A stretch of DNA of 64,000 nucleotides from the NCBI RefSeq assembly GCF_001434295.1, contig NZ_AZFA01000001.1, positions 1 through 64,000 of the forward strand, in the 5' to 3' direction. The translations under genes were made by a program, and so were the position numbers. Below, one piece after another: positions 27,278-36,761 of the stretch. Source of the DNA: Companilactobacillus versmoldensis DSM 14857 = KCTC 3814 (GTDB lineage Bacteria > Bacillota > Bacilli > Lactobacillales > Lactobacillaceae). The notes beneath the pieces are model-generated. The model ran no database searches and had not been told where the DNA came from. It saw only the letters and a program-made list of their open reading frames with translations. The first letter of the stretch is position 1. Every line of letters begins with the position of its first letter.

Positions 27278-28186
27278 ATGGAAAAATTTAGTGATGCTTT
27301 AGCTGAAGGCTTGAAAAATTTTCACTTTAAAAATTCTGATTATAACAAGTTGCTTTCCGAAGCATTAAACGACAGTGATGTAAAAGATTTTTTAAATAAA
27401 AACCAAGATAAAATCAGCAAGGAAGCTGTTGATGTCAGTGCTGCTGCTATTTATGAATTTTATAATCATAAAAAGAATAGCAGTGAATTTTCAAAAAATT
27501 ATACACCCCAATTGATCGTTAATAATCAAAGAATCGAAGTCGCGTATATACCTAATCAACGTAAGGTCAATGCTGATAAGAAAAAGGCTTATGAGTCAGG
27601 TTTTGCATTATTGAATATGCCTAGTGATATTCGTAAGGCAAGTTTGAATGATTATGATGGTACGGGTCGACAAGAAGCTTTCATGGCAGCTGTCAATTTT
27701 ATTCAAAATTATCAACCGGGTGGCAAATTTGTTCCAGGACTATATTTAGCTGGAGATTTTGGTGTCGGAAAAACTTATTTATTAGGTGCCATAGCTAATG
27801 AACTTTACCGTCAAAATATCAAAAGTACCTTAGTACATTTTCCAAGTTTTCAAGTTGATATTAAAAATTCGATTCAAGACAATAAGGTAATGGATCAAGT
27901 TAATGCAATCAAAGACGCCCAGATTTTAATGATCGATGATATCGGAGCTGATTCAATTTCTGGTTGGATCAGGGATGAAGTCTTAGGAGTTATTTTGCAA
28001 TATCGGATGCAGGAGAGCTTGCCAACATTCTTTTCTTCAAATTTTTCGATGAATGAATTGGAAAAGCACTTAGCTGATAATAAGAATGTCACTGAGCCAG
28101 TGAAGGCAGCCAGAATTATGGAAAGAATTAAATTTTTATCAAGAGAAGTAATTGTTAGCGGTCCCAATCGAAGAAATAAGGGTTAG
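27278..28186 (+). CDS. dnaI: Primosomal protein DnaI (helicase loader)
   Basis: An AAA+ ATPase of 302 residues that loads the replicative helicase. An N-terminal DnaI-specific domain (about 1-95) precedes the ATPase core. Walker A, GDFGVGKTY, is near residues 162-170. Walker B reads ILMIDDIG, followed by sensor SSNFS. It is directly behind dnaB, as expected for the primosome pair. A T-box leader for thrS begins right after the stop. Confidence 0.95.
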   Translation: MEKFSDALAEGLKNFHFKNSDYNKLLSEALNDSDVKDFLNKNQDKISKEAVDVSAAAIYEFYNHKKNSSEFSKNYTPQLIVNNQRIEVAYIPNQRKVNADKKKAYESGFALLNMPSDIRKASLNDYDGTGRQEAFMAAVNFIQNYQPGGKFVPGLYLAGDFGVGKTYLLGAIANELYRQNIKSTLVHFPSFQVDIKNSIQDNKVMDQVNAIKDAQILMIDDIGADSISGWIRDEVLGVILQYRMQESLPTFFSSNFSMNELEKHLADNKNVTEPVKAARIMERIKFLSREVIVSGPNRRNKG

Positions 28187-28194
28187 TCTCTTGC

Positions 28195-28450
28195 AAATAT
28201 GAATAATAAATGTTTCAATAAACACATGAAAGACAACACTTCGGTTCTATTCAGGGAGGGTACATTTACTGAAAGCTTACCCATTACTGGAGTTACCACT
28301 TCCATTTAAAACTTTATAGCTAGTTGGTTACTTTATAACCATAGAGTGAAAACTGTCATATACAGTTTTAATTTGGGTGGAACCGCGCAGAATGCGTCCC
28401 TGAAGTATGAATGCAATTAATGTATTCATACTTCAGGGACGCATTTTTTT
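28195..28450 (+). promoter_or_regulatory. T-box riboswitch, threonine-specific, upstream of thrS
   Basis: T-box sequence GGGTGGAACCGCG at 28375-28387. The likely specifier ACC (Thr) at 28295-28297 is followed by A. The terminator is a 22-bp stem (28391-28412 against 28424-28445), with a T-run to 28450. It controls thrS by readthrough when tRNA-Thr is uncharged. Confidence 0.92.
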
Positions 28451-28481
28451 GTTGTCTAAATTTTAGGAGGTTACGTGGATT

Positions 28482-30431
28482 ATGTCAGAAATCAAATTAA
28501 CATTCCCAGACGGAACAGTTAAGGAGTTTGATCAAGGCACAACAACATTAGATGTTGCTAAATCAATCAGTACTTCATTGGGAAAAAATGCTATTGCAGG
28601 AAAACTCAACGATACATTGATCGATGTAGAAAGACCTATTAAACAAGATGGTAAGATTGAGATCATCACTGGTAAAGATGATGAGGATTCATTAAAGGTT
28701 TTAAGAAACACTGCTAGTTTAGTATTCAGTGCTGCTGCTAAGAATTTCAAGACAGACTTACACTTCGGTGAAAAACAAGCTAATGATGATGGTTTCTATG
28801 TTGATACTGATGACAAGGAACAAATCACAGTTGATGAATTGGATTCAATTGCTGAAAGCATGAACAAGGTCATCAAAAAGAACGATAAAGTTGAAAGAAC
28901 TTTGATGGATAAAGATGAACTAGTTAAGATGTTCAAAGATGATCCATATAAATCTTCATTGCTTGGTGCAATTGATTCTGTTCAAGTGCCAGTATACAAG
29001 CTTGATGATTTTATTGATTTCGGATATGATGCCGTCCTTCCAAACATTAAAAACTTGAAACACTTCAAGTTACTTTCTGTTGCTGGTGCATATTGGCAAG
29101 GTAAATCAAGTAATCCAATGTTACAAAGAATTTACGGTACAGCCTTCTTTAAACAAGAGGACTTAGATGCTGATATGAAACGCCGTGCAGAAATCAAAGA
29201 ACGTGACCACAGAACAATTGGACGTGAACTTGACTTGTTCTTCGTTGATCCAGAAGTCGGTGCTGGTCTTCCATACTGGATGCCAAACGGTGCAACTATC
29301 CGTCGTGTGATTGAAAGATATATTATCGACAAAGAAGTTGCTTGGGGCTACCAACACGTATATACACCAATTTTGATGAACTTGAATACTTATAAGACTT
29401 CTGGTCACTGGGACCACTATCGTGAAGATATGTTCCCACCTATGGATATGGGTGATGGCGAGATGCTTGAATTACGTCCAATGAATTGTCCTTCACATAT
29501 TCAAATTTACAAACATCACACACGTTCATATCGTGAATTGCCTGTTAGAATCGCAGAATTAGGTATGATGCACAGATATGAAAAATCAGGTGCTTTGAGT
29601 GGTTTGCAACGTGTTCGTGAAATGACTCTTAACGATGGTCACACATTCGTTGCTCTTGACCAAATCCAAGAAGAATTCAAACGTACTTTACAATTGATGG
29701 TTGAAGTTTACAAAGACTTCGATATCACAGACTACTCATTCAGATTGAGTTATCGTGATCCTGCTAATACTGAAAAGTACTTTGATGATGATGAAATGTG
29801 GAACAGATCACAATCAATGCTTAAAGCTGCTATGGATGATCTTGGCTTGGATTATTATGAAGCAGAAGGTGAAGCTGCTTTCTACGGTCCAAAACTTGAT
29901 GTTCAAACAAAGACAGCTCTTGGTAATGATGAAACATTATCAACAATTCAATTAGACTTCATGCAACCAGAGAAGTTCAAGTTGACATACGTTGGTTCAG
30001 ATGGTGAAGAACACAGACCTGTTATGATTCACCGTGGTATTGTTTCAACAATGGAAAGATTTATCGCTTACTTGATTGAAATCTATAAGGGAGCATTCCC
30101 AACATGGTTAGCACCAACACAAGTAAGAATTATTCCTGTTAACAAGAAATTCCACCAAAACTATGCTGAAAACTTATTAGCAGAGCTACGTAAGAAGAAT
30201 ATTCGTGCTACGATTGATGATCGTGATGAGAAGATGGGTTACAAGATCCGTGACGCTCAAACAATGAAGATTCCTTACACAGCTGTTGTAGGTGATGATG
30301 AAATGGCTGATGCCACAGTATCAGTAAGAAAATACGGAGAAGAAAATTCCGAAACAGAATATGTTGGAATGTTCGTAGATTCAGTTAAAGCTGATGTTAA
30401 TAATTACAGTCGCAAAGCAGAAGGTAAGTAG
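28482..30431 (+). CDS. thrS: Threonyl-tRNA synthetase with a degenerate editing domain
   Basis: Charges tRNA-Thr; class II synthetase, 649 residues. TGS domain about 1-65, editing-domain fold about 66-230, catalytic core about 250-540, anticodon-binding domain at the end. The zinc ligands of the core (MNCPSH, NDGH, MIHRG) are kept. The editing residues are not. The HxxxH motif is N76-T-A-S-L80, and the CRGPH element is G181-Y-D-A-V185, so both His, the Cys and the last His are gone. Aminoacylation should work; hydrolysis of Ser-tRNA-Thr should not. Controlled by the upstream T-box. ATG at 28482, after TAGGAGG. Confidence 0.95.
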   Translation: MSEIKLTFPDGTVKEFDQGTTTLDVAKSISTSLGKNAIAGKLNDTLIDVERPIKQDGKIEIITGKDDEDSLKVLRNTASLVFSAAAKNFKTDLHFGEKQANDDGFYVDTDDKEQITVDELDSIAESMNKVIKKNDKVERTLMDKDELVKMFKDDPYKSSLLGAIDSVQVPVYKLDDFIDFGYDAVLPNIKNLKHFKLLSVAGAYWQGKSSNPMLQRIYGTAFFKQEDLDADMKRRAEIKERDHRTIGRELDLFFVDPEVGAGLPYWMPNGATIRRVIERYIIDKEVAWGYQHVYTPILMNLNTYKTSGHWDHYREDMFPPMDMGDGEMLELRPMNCPSHIQIYKHHTRSYRELPVRIAELGMMHRYEKSGALSGLQRVREMTLNDGHTFVALDQIQEEFKRTLQLMVEVYKDFDITDYSFRLSYRDPANTEKYFDDDEMWNRSQSMLKAAMDDLGLDYYEAEGEAAFYGPKLDVQTKTALGNDETLSTIQLDFMQPEKFKLTYVGSDGEEHRPVMIHRGIVSTMERFIAYLIEIYKGAFPTWLAPTQVRIIPVNKKFHQNYAENLLAELRKKNIRATIDDRDEKMGYKIRDAQTMKIPYTAVVGDDEMADATVSVRKYGEENSETEYVGMFVDSVKADVNNYSRKAEGK

Positions 30432-30470
30432 AGCACAAAAAATGCGTTCAGCTTCCGAGTAATAACACAG

Positions 30471-30508
30471 AAAACCGGTTCCTCACGAAGTGAGAAGCCG
30501 GTTTTTTT
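30471..30508. terminator. Bidirectional terminator between thrS and the convergent gene
   Basis: The AAAACCGGTTCCTCAC arm (30471-30486) pairs with the GTGAG...CCGGTTTT arm, with an A-run on one side and a T-run on the other (to 30508). It serves thrS and the beta-helix gene. Confidence 0.87.
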
Positions 30509-30538
30509 GAGTTATGCGAAAGAAGTTGCAGGTAATGA

Positions 30539-31840
30539 TTATTTTGCTTGATGATAGGAGATGCCGGAACCTGAAACATCCTCAATTTTTTCGGATTTAT
30601 TACCGTTAGCGATGATTTTTCCTTGGATGTCAAAATCTTTGATCATGCCATCTTTTTCTACTATTAAGGAGGTTACTTTCTTACCGGATGTCACGATATT
30701 TCCTTTAACGACAAGTTTCTCGATTGATCCACCAGTTTTAACGCTCAATCCATAAGCGGGTAGGGTAACATTTACGCCTTTTAGAAGTGGATTTCCTACT
30801 GCACCAAAGGTCTTTAAATCTCCGTTGAAAGTCAGACTACCAACTTTTTTGGATATTTGAACGGCGATAGCTCCATTGGCATATGTAGAGATCGAATCAA
30901 ATGCTCCATCGACCAGCGTTCCATCATATTGATTGTAACCTCTAGCACCTAGACCATAGGTTTCGATTGGTGCGGTGATCTTAAAGTTTTTAACTGTACC
31001 AAAATTGACAAAACCAATTCCGGAGGGACCATAAGAAGTTACTGCTTTCTTGACGAGCCAGTCGTCGACTGTTCCCCAGTTATCTAGGACCATGTCGTTG
31101 ACTCCATAAGTAGCCGATTCACCATTTTGGATAATGTTTTTAGCATGGGCACCATTAACAATGAAAATTGCTCCAGTGATGATATCAGCGACTCCAAAGG
31201 GGAGTTTACCAGTCGAATAGACGTCTTCAGTGGTCAATTTAGAAATTTCGACTTTGCCGCCGAGATCACCGAATCCTCCGATGAAGATACCCGAACCGAT
31301 AACAGGAGCATTTTTTTGACCAATTGAGACATTTGTGGCTTTTACGTGTATCAAACTGGCTGGATCTGGATTAAAATTATAGATAGTTAGTGCGCCTTGG
31401 TAGACATTGACGCCATATTTTTGTGGTTGCTCTGGATAGTGTCGACTGTCGGCGCTGTGAATGGTTAAATCATTGATCTCAATTTTGGAATTTTTGGTAC
31501 TACCACGGGTGATAAAAGATAATTGTCCAACTAATTCTAGATGATCAAGGATAAAGCTTCCTAAGTCTGATTTAATACCAGCATTGAAAATTGCTTTGTG
31601 CTTTGGGTCTGTGACGATTGCTAAATTCTTGATCGTGTTGTTCTTAGTTAATCCAATTCCGTCATTTTCTGGGAATAAGAGTGCTGGGTAAGAGCCATCT
31701 TTTCTGGCTGCTCCAGATAATGAAGTGTCCTTGGGTAAGATGAGACTGCTATCTAAGGTCAGGTTACTAGAGATGATGATTTCTTTTTCATGATCTTTTA
31801 TTGCAGAATAAAGGTTTTTCATATTGTCGATTTGTACCAT
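30539..31840 (-). CDS. Unrecognised protein with beta-helix-like repeats
   Basis: 433 residues that I cannot assign to a named family. The chain alternates short beta-prone stretches with Gly/Asn turns at a period of about 20-25 residues (for example GTVKNFKITA, GSIEKLVVKG, GMIKDFDIQG), the look of a right-handed parallel beta-helix. There is no signal peptide, membrane segment or LPXTG anchor, so it should stay in the cytoplasm. ATG at 31840 follows AGGAGC by 7 bases. It stands alone between thrS and a HAD gene on the opposite strand. It might be a carbohydrate-binding or pectin-lyase-like protein; function unknown. Confidence 0.7.
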   Translation of the reverse strand: MVQIDNMKNLYSAIKDHEKEIIISSNLTLDSSLILPKDTSLSGAARKDGSYPALLFPENDGIGLTKNNTIKNLAIVTDPKHKAIFNAGIKSDLGSFILDHLELVGQLSFITRGSTKNSKIEINDLTIHSADSRHYPEQPQKYGVNVYQGALTIYNFNPDPASLIHVKATNVSIGQKNAPVIGSGIFIGGFGDLGGKVEISKLTTEDVYSTGKLPFGVADIITGAIFIVNGAHAKNIIQNGESATYGVNDMVLDNWGTVDDWLVKKAVTSYGPSGIGFVNFGTVKNFKITAPIETYGLGARGYNQYDGTLVDGAFDSISTYANGAIAVQISKKVGSLTFNGDLKTFGAVGNPLLKGVNVTLPAYGLSVKTGGSIEKLVVKGNIVTSGKKVTSLIVEKDGMIKDFDIQGKIIANGNKSEKIEDVSGSGISYHQAK

Positions 31841-31959
31841 AAGTTTGCTCCTATTTATTAAGTATTAATGATTGGTCAATAAAAATTATATTGATTAGTT
31901 GTGTTAGATATCGTTCACAAACTGAATTTATTATTTACGAAAAGTGAGGTTTTGCAACT

Positions 31960-32781
31960 ATGATCAAATTAATTGCTAGTGATATAGATGGTACGTTTTT
32001 TGATGATCAACATGAATACAATCATGAAAGATTCAATCAACAATTAAAATTGTTACATCAACAAGGTGTTAAATTTGCCATTGCTAGTGGCAATTACCTA
32101 GGACATTTACAACGAGTCGTTCAATATTCTCCAGTTGACGCCTTTGTTTCCGAAAATGGTGCTCATATCGTGGTCGATGGAGAAGAAGCCTATGCTTCTT
32201 ATTTAAGTAAAGATACCGTCAATTTGATTATTGAAGACCTACAAAAATTAGGCGATAATTTAAAAGCCTTTATTCTTTCAGGTGAAAAAGCTACTTACAC
32301 TGAAGCAAAATATGAATCAGCTTTGGACAAATACTATATTCACAATTACAAATTGGTCGATGATGTGAAAAAAGTTAACGATGGCATCTTCAAAGTGAAT
32401 GTCAGCTTGAATAATGACAAACTAGATGAAGTTGAACAGCGGTTAAATGATCAATTTGGTGGTAAGGTCCATGCTACAGCTAGTGGATTCGGAAGTATTG
32501 ACATCATTGCTAAAGAGGTCAATAAAAGTTTTGGACTGCAAAAATTAGCTGATCATTACGGTATTTCACTTCAGGATGTGGTATCATTTGGTGACAACAG
32601 TAATGATGATGAAATGCTTCAAGAGTCCGGATTAAGCTATGCAATGAAGAATGCTAAGCAGTCTACTAAAGACGCTGCAGACAAAATCACAAAGCTTGAT
32701 AATAACCATGAAGGAGTCTTGAATACCATCGATAGTTTGTTCGATTGGGATACATCAGAAAAGTATCAAAAATCTTATTGA
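31960..32781 (+). CDS. Cof-type HAD-superfamily phosphatase
   Basis: A cytoplasmic HAD hydrolase of 273 residues. Motif I is SDIDGTF (nucleophile Asp8), motif II is IASGN, and motif IV is FGDNSNDDEM. A C2B-type cap lies between about 85 and 190. Such enzymes remove phosphate from sugar phosphates, FMN or pyridoxal phosphate; the substrate is not predictable. The stop codon overlaps the -35 box of the infC promoter. Confidence 0.87.
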   Translation: MIKLIASDIDGTFFDDQHEYNHERFNQQLKLLHQQGVKFAIASGNYLGHLQRVVQYSPVDAFVSENGAHIVVDGEEAYASYLSKDTVNLIIEDLQKLGDNLKAFILSGEKATYTEAKYESALDKYYIHNYKLVDDVKKVNDGIFKVNVSLNNDKLDEVEQRLNDQFGGKVHATASGFGSIDIIAKEVNKSFGLQKLADHYGISLQDVVSFGDNSNDDEMLQESGLSYAMKNAKQSTKDAADKITKLDNNHEGVLNTIDSLFDWDTSEKYQKSY

Positions 32782-32806
32782 CAGATTTTCTAGATACTGG
32801 TAATAT
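32778..32806 (+). promoter_or_regulatory. Promoter of infC-rpmI-rplT
   Basis: TTGACA at 32778-32783, a 17-base spacer, and TAATAT at 32801-32806. It gives an untranslated leader of about 140 bases. Confidence 0.75.
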
Positions 32807-32814
32807 TTATACCT

Positions 32815-32930
32815 GTTGAGATTAAGCAGAAGCGCCCGCTTCTCACCTATGCTTTTTGCCTCTAGGTAAATATACTGTATATACAATTATATTAGTGGGC
32901 GTGCGTATGCACCCCACTTTTTTAGTGGGA
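32815..32930 (+). promoter_or_regulatory. L20-type attenuator leader of infC
   Basis: A structured leader with a terminator stem, AGTGGG-GTGC (32894-32904) against GCAC-CCCACT (32909-32918), and a T-run at 32918-32923. A second AGTGGG at 32924-32929 can pair with the same CCCACT, giving a rival hairpin. Upstream hairpins AGAAGCG/CGCTTCT (32828-32843) and ACCTA/TAGGT are visible. In relatives, L20 binds such a leader to stop transcription. Confidence 0.75.
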
Positions 32931-32953
32931 ACATTTTTCGGAGGTGACTACTC

Positions 32954-33484
32954 ATAGCAAGAGATTTATTAGTAAACGATCAAATTCGTTCAAAAGAAGT
33001 TCGGTTGATTTCTCAAAATGGAGATCAAGTTGGTGTTAAACCAAAAGCAGAAGCACAACGTTTAGCTGATGCAGCAAATATGGACCTAGTTCTAATGTCG
33101 CCAGGTGCAAAACCACCAGTTGCAAGAATCATGGACTATGGTAAGTACAAGTTTGAACTTCAGAAGAAAAATCGTGAAGCTCGTAAAAAGCAAAAGGTCG
33201 TCAGCGTCAAGGAAGTTAGACTTAGTCCAACAATTGAAGAAAACGACTTTAATACTAAGCTTAACAATGCCCGTAAGTTCCTGAGTAAGGGCGATAAGGT
33301 CAAAGTTTCTCTTCGCTTTAAGGGTAGAGCTATTACTCATAAAGAGATTGGGAAAGAAGTCCTAGATCGAGTAGCTGACAAGACAAAAGACATTGCTCAC
33401 GTTACTACAAGACCAAAAATGGATGGCCGGAGCATGTTCTTGATGCTTGATCCAATTAGTTCCAAAGACAATAAGAAAAAATAG
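32954..33484 (+). CDS. infC: Translation initiation factor IF-3, ATA start
   Basis: Binds the 30S subunit and rejects wrong start codons and initiator tRNAs; 176 residues. The frame from ATA at 32954 encodes the conserved IF3 N-terminus ([16 protein letters not shown]). GGAGGTGA stands 9 bases upstream. A TTG at 33005 would drop the first 17 conserved residues. Non-AUG starts are typical for infC and allow self-control by IF3. The two-domain fold with the Lys/Arg-rich linker is complete. rpmI follows. Confidence 0.95.
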   Translation: MARDLLVNDQIRSKEVRLISQNGDQVGVKPKAEAQRLADAANMDLVLMSPGAKPPVARIMDYGKYKFELQKKNREARKKQKVVSVKEVRLSPTIEENDFNTKLNNARKFLSKGDKVKVSLRFKGRAITHKEIGKEVLDRVADKTKDIAHVTTRPKMDGRSMFLMLDPISSKDNKKK

Positions 33485-33498
33485 TGGAGGGATTTCAA

Positions 33499-33696
33499 AT
33501 GCCTAAACAAAAAACACACCGCGCCTCAGCTAAGAGATTCAAGAAGACAGCTACTGGTGAATGGAAGAGAAGTCATGCTTATACAAGTCACCGTTTCCAC
33601 GGAAAGACTAAGAAGCAACGTCGTCAATTGGCAAAATCTGGTTTAGTTTCATCAAGTGATATGAAACGAATCAAACAAATGTTAGCAACATACTAA
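33499..33696 (+). CDS. rpmI: 50S ribosomal protein L35
   Basis: A 65-residue, very basic ribosomal protein in the conserved infC-rpmI-rplT order. It begins [14 protein letters not shown] and carries the family RSHAYTSH stretch. ATG at 33499 follows TGGAGGG. A slightly earlier ORF start is ignored, as the binding site lies between. Expression is controlled with infC. Confidence 0.97.
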   Translation: MPKQKTHRASAKRFKKTATGEWKRSHAYTSHRFHGKTKKQRRQLAKSGLVSSSDMKRIKQMLATY

Positions 33697-33729
33697 TTCA
33701 TTCACAGGTAATTTAAAGGAGGAGTCATT

Positions 33730-34086
33730 ATGCCACGTGTAAAAGGTGGAACAGTAACTCGCAAACGTCGTAAAAAGATTTTAAAATTAGCTAAGGGATA
33801 TCGTGGTTCAAAACATATCACTTTTAAAGCTGCACATACACAAATCATGGTTTCATACCGTTATGCATTCCGTGATCGTCGTCAAAAGAAACGTGATTTT
33901 CGTAAGTTATGGATTGCAAGAATCAATGCTGCTGCCAGAATGAACGAAATCAGTTACAGCAAGTTGATGCATGGTTTGAAATTAGCAAATGTTGATATGA
34001 ACCGTAAAATGTTAGCCCAAATTGCTATCGAAGATCCAAAGGCATTCACAAGTTTAGCAGATAGAGCTAAAAAAGCTTTAGCTTAA
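33730..34086 (+). CDS. rplT: 50S ribosomal protein L20
   Basis: 118-residue 23S-binding assembly protein and, in relatives, the autoregulator of this operon. A basic N-terminal tail ([15 protein letters not shown]) precedes a globular C-terminal RNA-binding domain. Start behind AAAGGAGGAG. A strong terminator follows about 6 bases after the stop. Confidence 0.98.
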   Translation: MPRVKGGTVTRKRRKKILKLAKGYRGSKHITFKAAHTQIMVSYRYAFRDRRQKKRDFRKLWIARINAAARMNEISYSKLMHGLKLANVDMNRKMLAQIAIEDPKAFTSLADRAKKALA

Positions 34087-34091
34087 TTATC

Positions 34092-34128
34092 AAAACGTAA
34101 TTTGGGACATTCCAAATTACGTTTTTTT
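34092..34128 (+). terminator. Terminator after rplT
   Basis: AAACGTAATTTGG (34093-34105) pairs with CCAAATTACGTTT (34112-34124) around a 6-base loop, with T's to 34128. Confidence 0.92.
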
Positions 34129-34155
34129 ACTAAGTATGATAAATGGGGAAATATT

Positions 34156-34683
34156 ATGTTTAAACCTGATGTTATGTTAAATCGAATTACTGATATAGAT
34201 GCTGATGACTTAAAGAGAGAGCGTATTACCACTATTATGACTGATTTGGATAATACTATCCTGCCTTGGAATAGTAGTGAATATAGTTTATCGCTTAGAA
34301 AGTGGCTCAACATCATGAAAATGGCGAATATTGAAGTGTTAGTCGTTTCGAATAATAGTTATAAACGAATCGAAAAAGCTGTCCATGATCTCGATATCGG
34401 GATTGTTGCACGGGCTAAGAAACCTTTGCCATTCGAGATAGTCAAATATATTCGTGAAAATAAGATGGTCAAAGATGAAATCTTATTTGTCGGGGACCAA
34501 GTATTGACCGATGTATTGGCAGGATCGCTGTCAGGCGTTAAAACAGTTTTAGTGAAACCAATTGTTGAAACTGATGAAAAAAAGACACGGGTAAATCGAT
34601 TTTTCGAAAGACCTATATTAAAATATTTACAATTGAAAGATAAAAATCTATATTGGAAGGATTCATTACATGACAGAAAATAA
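34156..34683 (+). CDS. yqeG: YqeG-family HAD phosphatase
   Basis: A HAD IIIA-type phosphatase of 175 residues, first in the conserved yqe cluster. The motif is MTDLDNTIL with the catalytic Asp pair; VVSNNS is motif II and FVGDQVLTDV is the C-terminal acidic motif. Substrate unknown. ATG at 34156 follows GGGGAA; a longer reading would start in the rplT terminator. It overlaps yqeH by 14 bases. Confidence 0.92.
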   Translation: MFKPDVMLNRITDIDADDLKRERITTIMTDLDNTILPWNSSEYSLSLRKWLNIMKMANIEVLVVSNNSYKRIEKAVHDLDIGIVARAKKPLPFEIVKYIRENKMVKDEILFVGDQVLTDVLAGSLSGVKTVLVKPIVETDEKKTRVNRFFERPILKYLQLKDKNLYWKDSLHDRK

Positions 34684-35785
34684 TGAAGCTTTATACTGTA
34701 TTGGTTGCGGTGCAAAGATCCAAACGAACAATCCTGATGGACCTGGTTATGTTCAACCATCAACTTTGAAGAAATATTTGGCTGATGATTCTAAGGAATT
34801 ATTGTGTAAACGTTGCTTTAGATTACGAAACTACAATGAGATCACTGACGTTGATATCGATGATGATGACTTTTTGAAGTTATTGGATTCGATTTCTTCT
34901 CAAAAAGGTCTGATCGTTAATGTGGTTGATATTTTTGACTATGAAGGTAGTGTCATTCCTGGACTACAACGGTTTGTCGGTGACAAGAATATTTTGATCG
35001 TCGGTAATAAAGTCGATCTCTTGCCGCACTCAGTCAACCAAAATAAGCTTCTGAACTGGATCCAACAAAAGAGCAAGGAAAATGGGATCAAATCGGTTGA
35101 TCAAATCATGGTCTCTGCTCAGACCGGAACTAATATTGATAAGTTGATGACAATGATCGAAAAGTATCGTCAAGGCCAAGACGTTTACGTTGTGGGAACT
35201 ACTAACACAGGGAAATCGACTTTGATCAATCGGATCATCAGTGCTAATTCTGATGTCAAAGATTTGATCACTACTTCCAGATTCCCAGGCACTACACTTG
35301 ATCAAATCGATATCCCACTCGATGATGGCCATTTCTTGATCGATACGCCAGGTATCATTCACAAGTATCAATTAGCTCATTATTTAGATGAAAAAGAACT
35401 CAAGGCTATCACACCGAAAAAACAATTGCGCCCGTCAACTTTCCAATTACGAGATGGACAAACGATCTTTGTGGCTGGATTGGCAAGATTTGACTTTTTA
35501 GATGAAAAAACCAATGTGGTTTTTTATTTCAACCAAGGCCTAGTGTTACATCGGACCAAAACGGTCAATGCGGACGAATTTTACCAAAAACATTTAGGCG
35601 AGATTTTGAATCCTCCGTATGATGTGACCGAATTTCCGAAATTACACCAAGAGGAATTTACTTCCCACCGCAAATCGGATATTGTTATTTACGGATTAGG
35701 TTGGGTCACGATCCCGGCCAATTGCAAGGTTTTAGTGCATGTACCTGAAGGAGTTCGGGTCGCCATGCGAGATGCCATTATTTAA
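34670..35785 (+). CDS. yqeH: Ribosome biogenesis GTPase YqeH
   Basis: A circularly permuted GTPase of 371 residues needed for 30S assembly. An N-terminal zinc-finger-like region has CIGCG and CKRC. The permuted order is visible: NKVD (G4) precedes GTTNTGKS (G1) and DTPG (G3). The C-terminal domain is RNA-binding-like. It overlaps yqeG and is followed by yhbY; the usual aroE between them is missing. Confidence 0.96.
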   Translation: MTENNEALYCIGCGAKIQTNNPDGPGYVQPSTLKKYLADDSKELLCKRCFRLRNYNEITDVDIDDDDFLKLLDSISSQKGLIVNVVDIFDYEGSVIPGLQRFVGDKNILIVGNKVDLLPHSVNQNKLLNWIQQKSKENGIKSVDQIMVSAQTGTNIDKLMTMIEKYRQGQDVYVVGTTNTGKSTLINRIISANSDVKDLITTSRFPGTTLDQIDIPLDDGHFLIDTPGIIHKYQLAHYLDEKELKAITPKKQLRPSTFQLRDGQTIFVAGLARFDFLDEKTNVVFYFNQGLVLHRTKTVNADEFYQKHLGEILNPPYDVTEFPKLHQEEFTSHRKSDIVIYGLGWVTIPANCKVLVHVPEGVRVAMRDAII

Positions 35786-35794
35786 GGAGAACAT

Positions 35795-36109
35795 ATGATA
35801 ATTAAAGGAAAGAAAAATCGCTATTTACGTAGCCAAGCTCAAACTATGAAACCAGTTGTTCGAGTAGGGCGTGAAGGGATCAGTGACAACTTATTAACAC
35901 AGATCCAGCAATTATTGTATAAAAATGAACTGATCAAAGTTTCATTTTTACAAAATACCATGGCTGAACCACAACAATTGGCAGATGCGCTGACAGAACT
36001 AGACGGAGGCATTGCCTTGATTCAGACTATCGGCTCAAAGGCAATCTTCTACAAGAAATCACCTAAGGTAAAAAATCGTAAGTACTCTTTGGAGCTAGAC
36101 AAAATTTAG
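35795..36109 (+). CDS. yhbY: YhbY-type RNA-binding protein (CRM domain)
   Basis: A 104-residue CRM-domain protein associated with pre-50S particles. The family GxxG-like loop VRVGREGISDN is present. It starts behind AAGGAG 9 bases after yqeH and is followed by nadD. Also called yqeI in Bacillus. Its ribosome-assembly role is known from relatives. Confidence 0.94.
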   Translation: MIIKGKKNRYLRSQAQTMKPVVRVGREGISDNLLTQIQQLLYKNELIKVSFLQNTMAEPQQLADALTELDGGIALIQTIGSKAIFYKKSPKVKNRKYSLELDKI

Positions 36110-36128
36110 TATTAAGTGAAGATGAAAA

Positions 36129-36761
36129 ATGAGAACAAAAAAACAAATTTTAACTAAGGTACAGACTGAGATCAAATCGAATCAGCCTAAACGCCATGTT
36201 GGAATTTTAGGTGGCACTTTTAATCCGATTCATACAGGACATTTAGTGATTGCTGAACAAGTTTTTCAACAGTTACACTTAAGTAAAATTCTTTTTCTGC
36301 CTGATAAGATACCACCTCATCATGGCGTTTCTAAGCACAAACCGATTGACAGTAATGACCGAATTGAAATGGTAAAATTAGCAATTGAGGATAATATGCA
36401 TTTTGATTTAGACTTGACCGACGTCAATCGCGGTGGAGTCAGCTATACCTACGAGACCGTTAAAATTCTCAAAGAATGTAATCCTGATACTGAATACTAT
36501 TTCATTATCGGTGGAGATATGGTAAGAAATTTGCCCGAATGGGCTCACATTGATGATTTAATGCAGATGGTTCATTTTGTAGGAGTTTGTCGAAAGGGTT
36601 TTGAAAAAAGCTCTCAGTATCCTATAATTTGGGTGAACACTCCTGAACTAGAAATTAGTTCTAGTATGATCAGAAAGTCGATCAGAACGGGTAAATCCAT
36701 TAAATATTTGGTGCCTAAGAGTGTCGAAAGCTATATCGAAGATAAGGGGCTTTACCAATGA
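36129..36761 (+). CDS. nadD: Nicotinate-nucleotide adenylyltransferase
   Basis: Makes deamido-NAD from nicotinate mononucleotide and ATP; 210 residues. GGTFNPIHTGHL near residue 29 is the nucleotidyltransferase motif; ISSSMIR near the C-terminus is the second. The N-terminal 20 residues are a basic extension. It overlaps yqeK by 4 bases (ATGA). Confidence 0.96.
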   Translation: MRTKKQILTKVQTEIKSNQPKRHVGILGGTFNPIHTGHLVIAEQVFQQLHLSKILFLPDKIPPHHGVSKHKPIDSNDRIEMVKLAIEDNMHFDLDLTDVNRGGVSYTYETVKILKECNPDTEYYFIIGGDMVRNLPEWAHIDDLMQMVHFVGVCRKGFEKSSQYPIIWVNTPELEISSSMIRKSIRTGKSIKYLVPKSVESYIEDKGLYQ

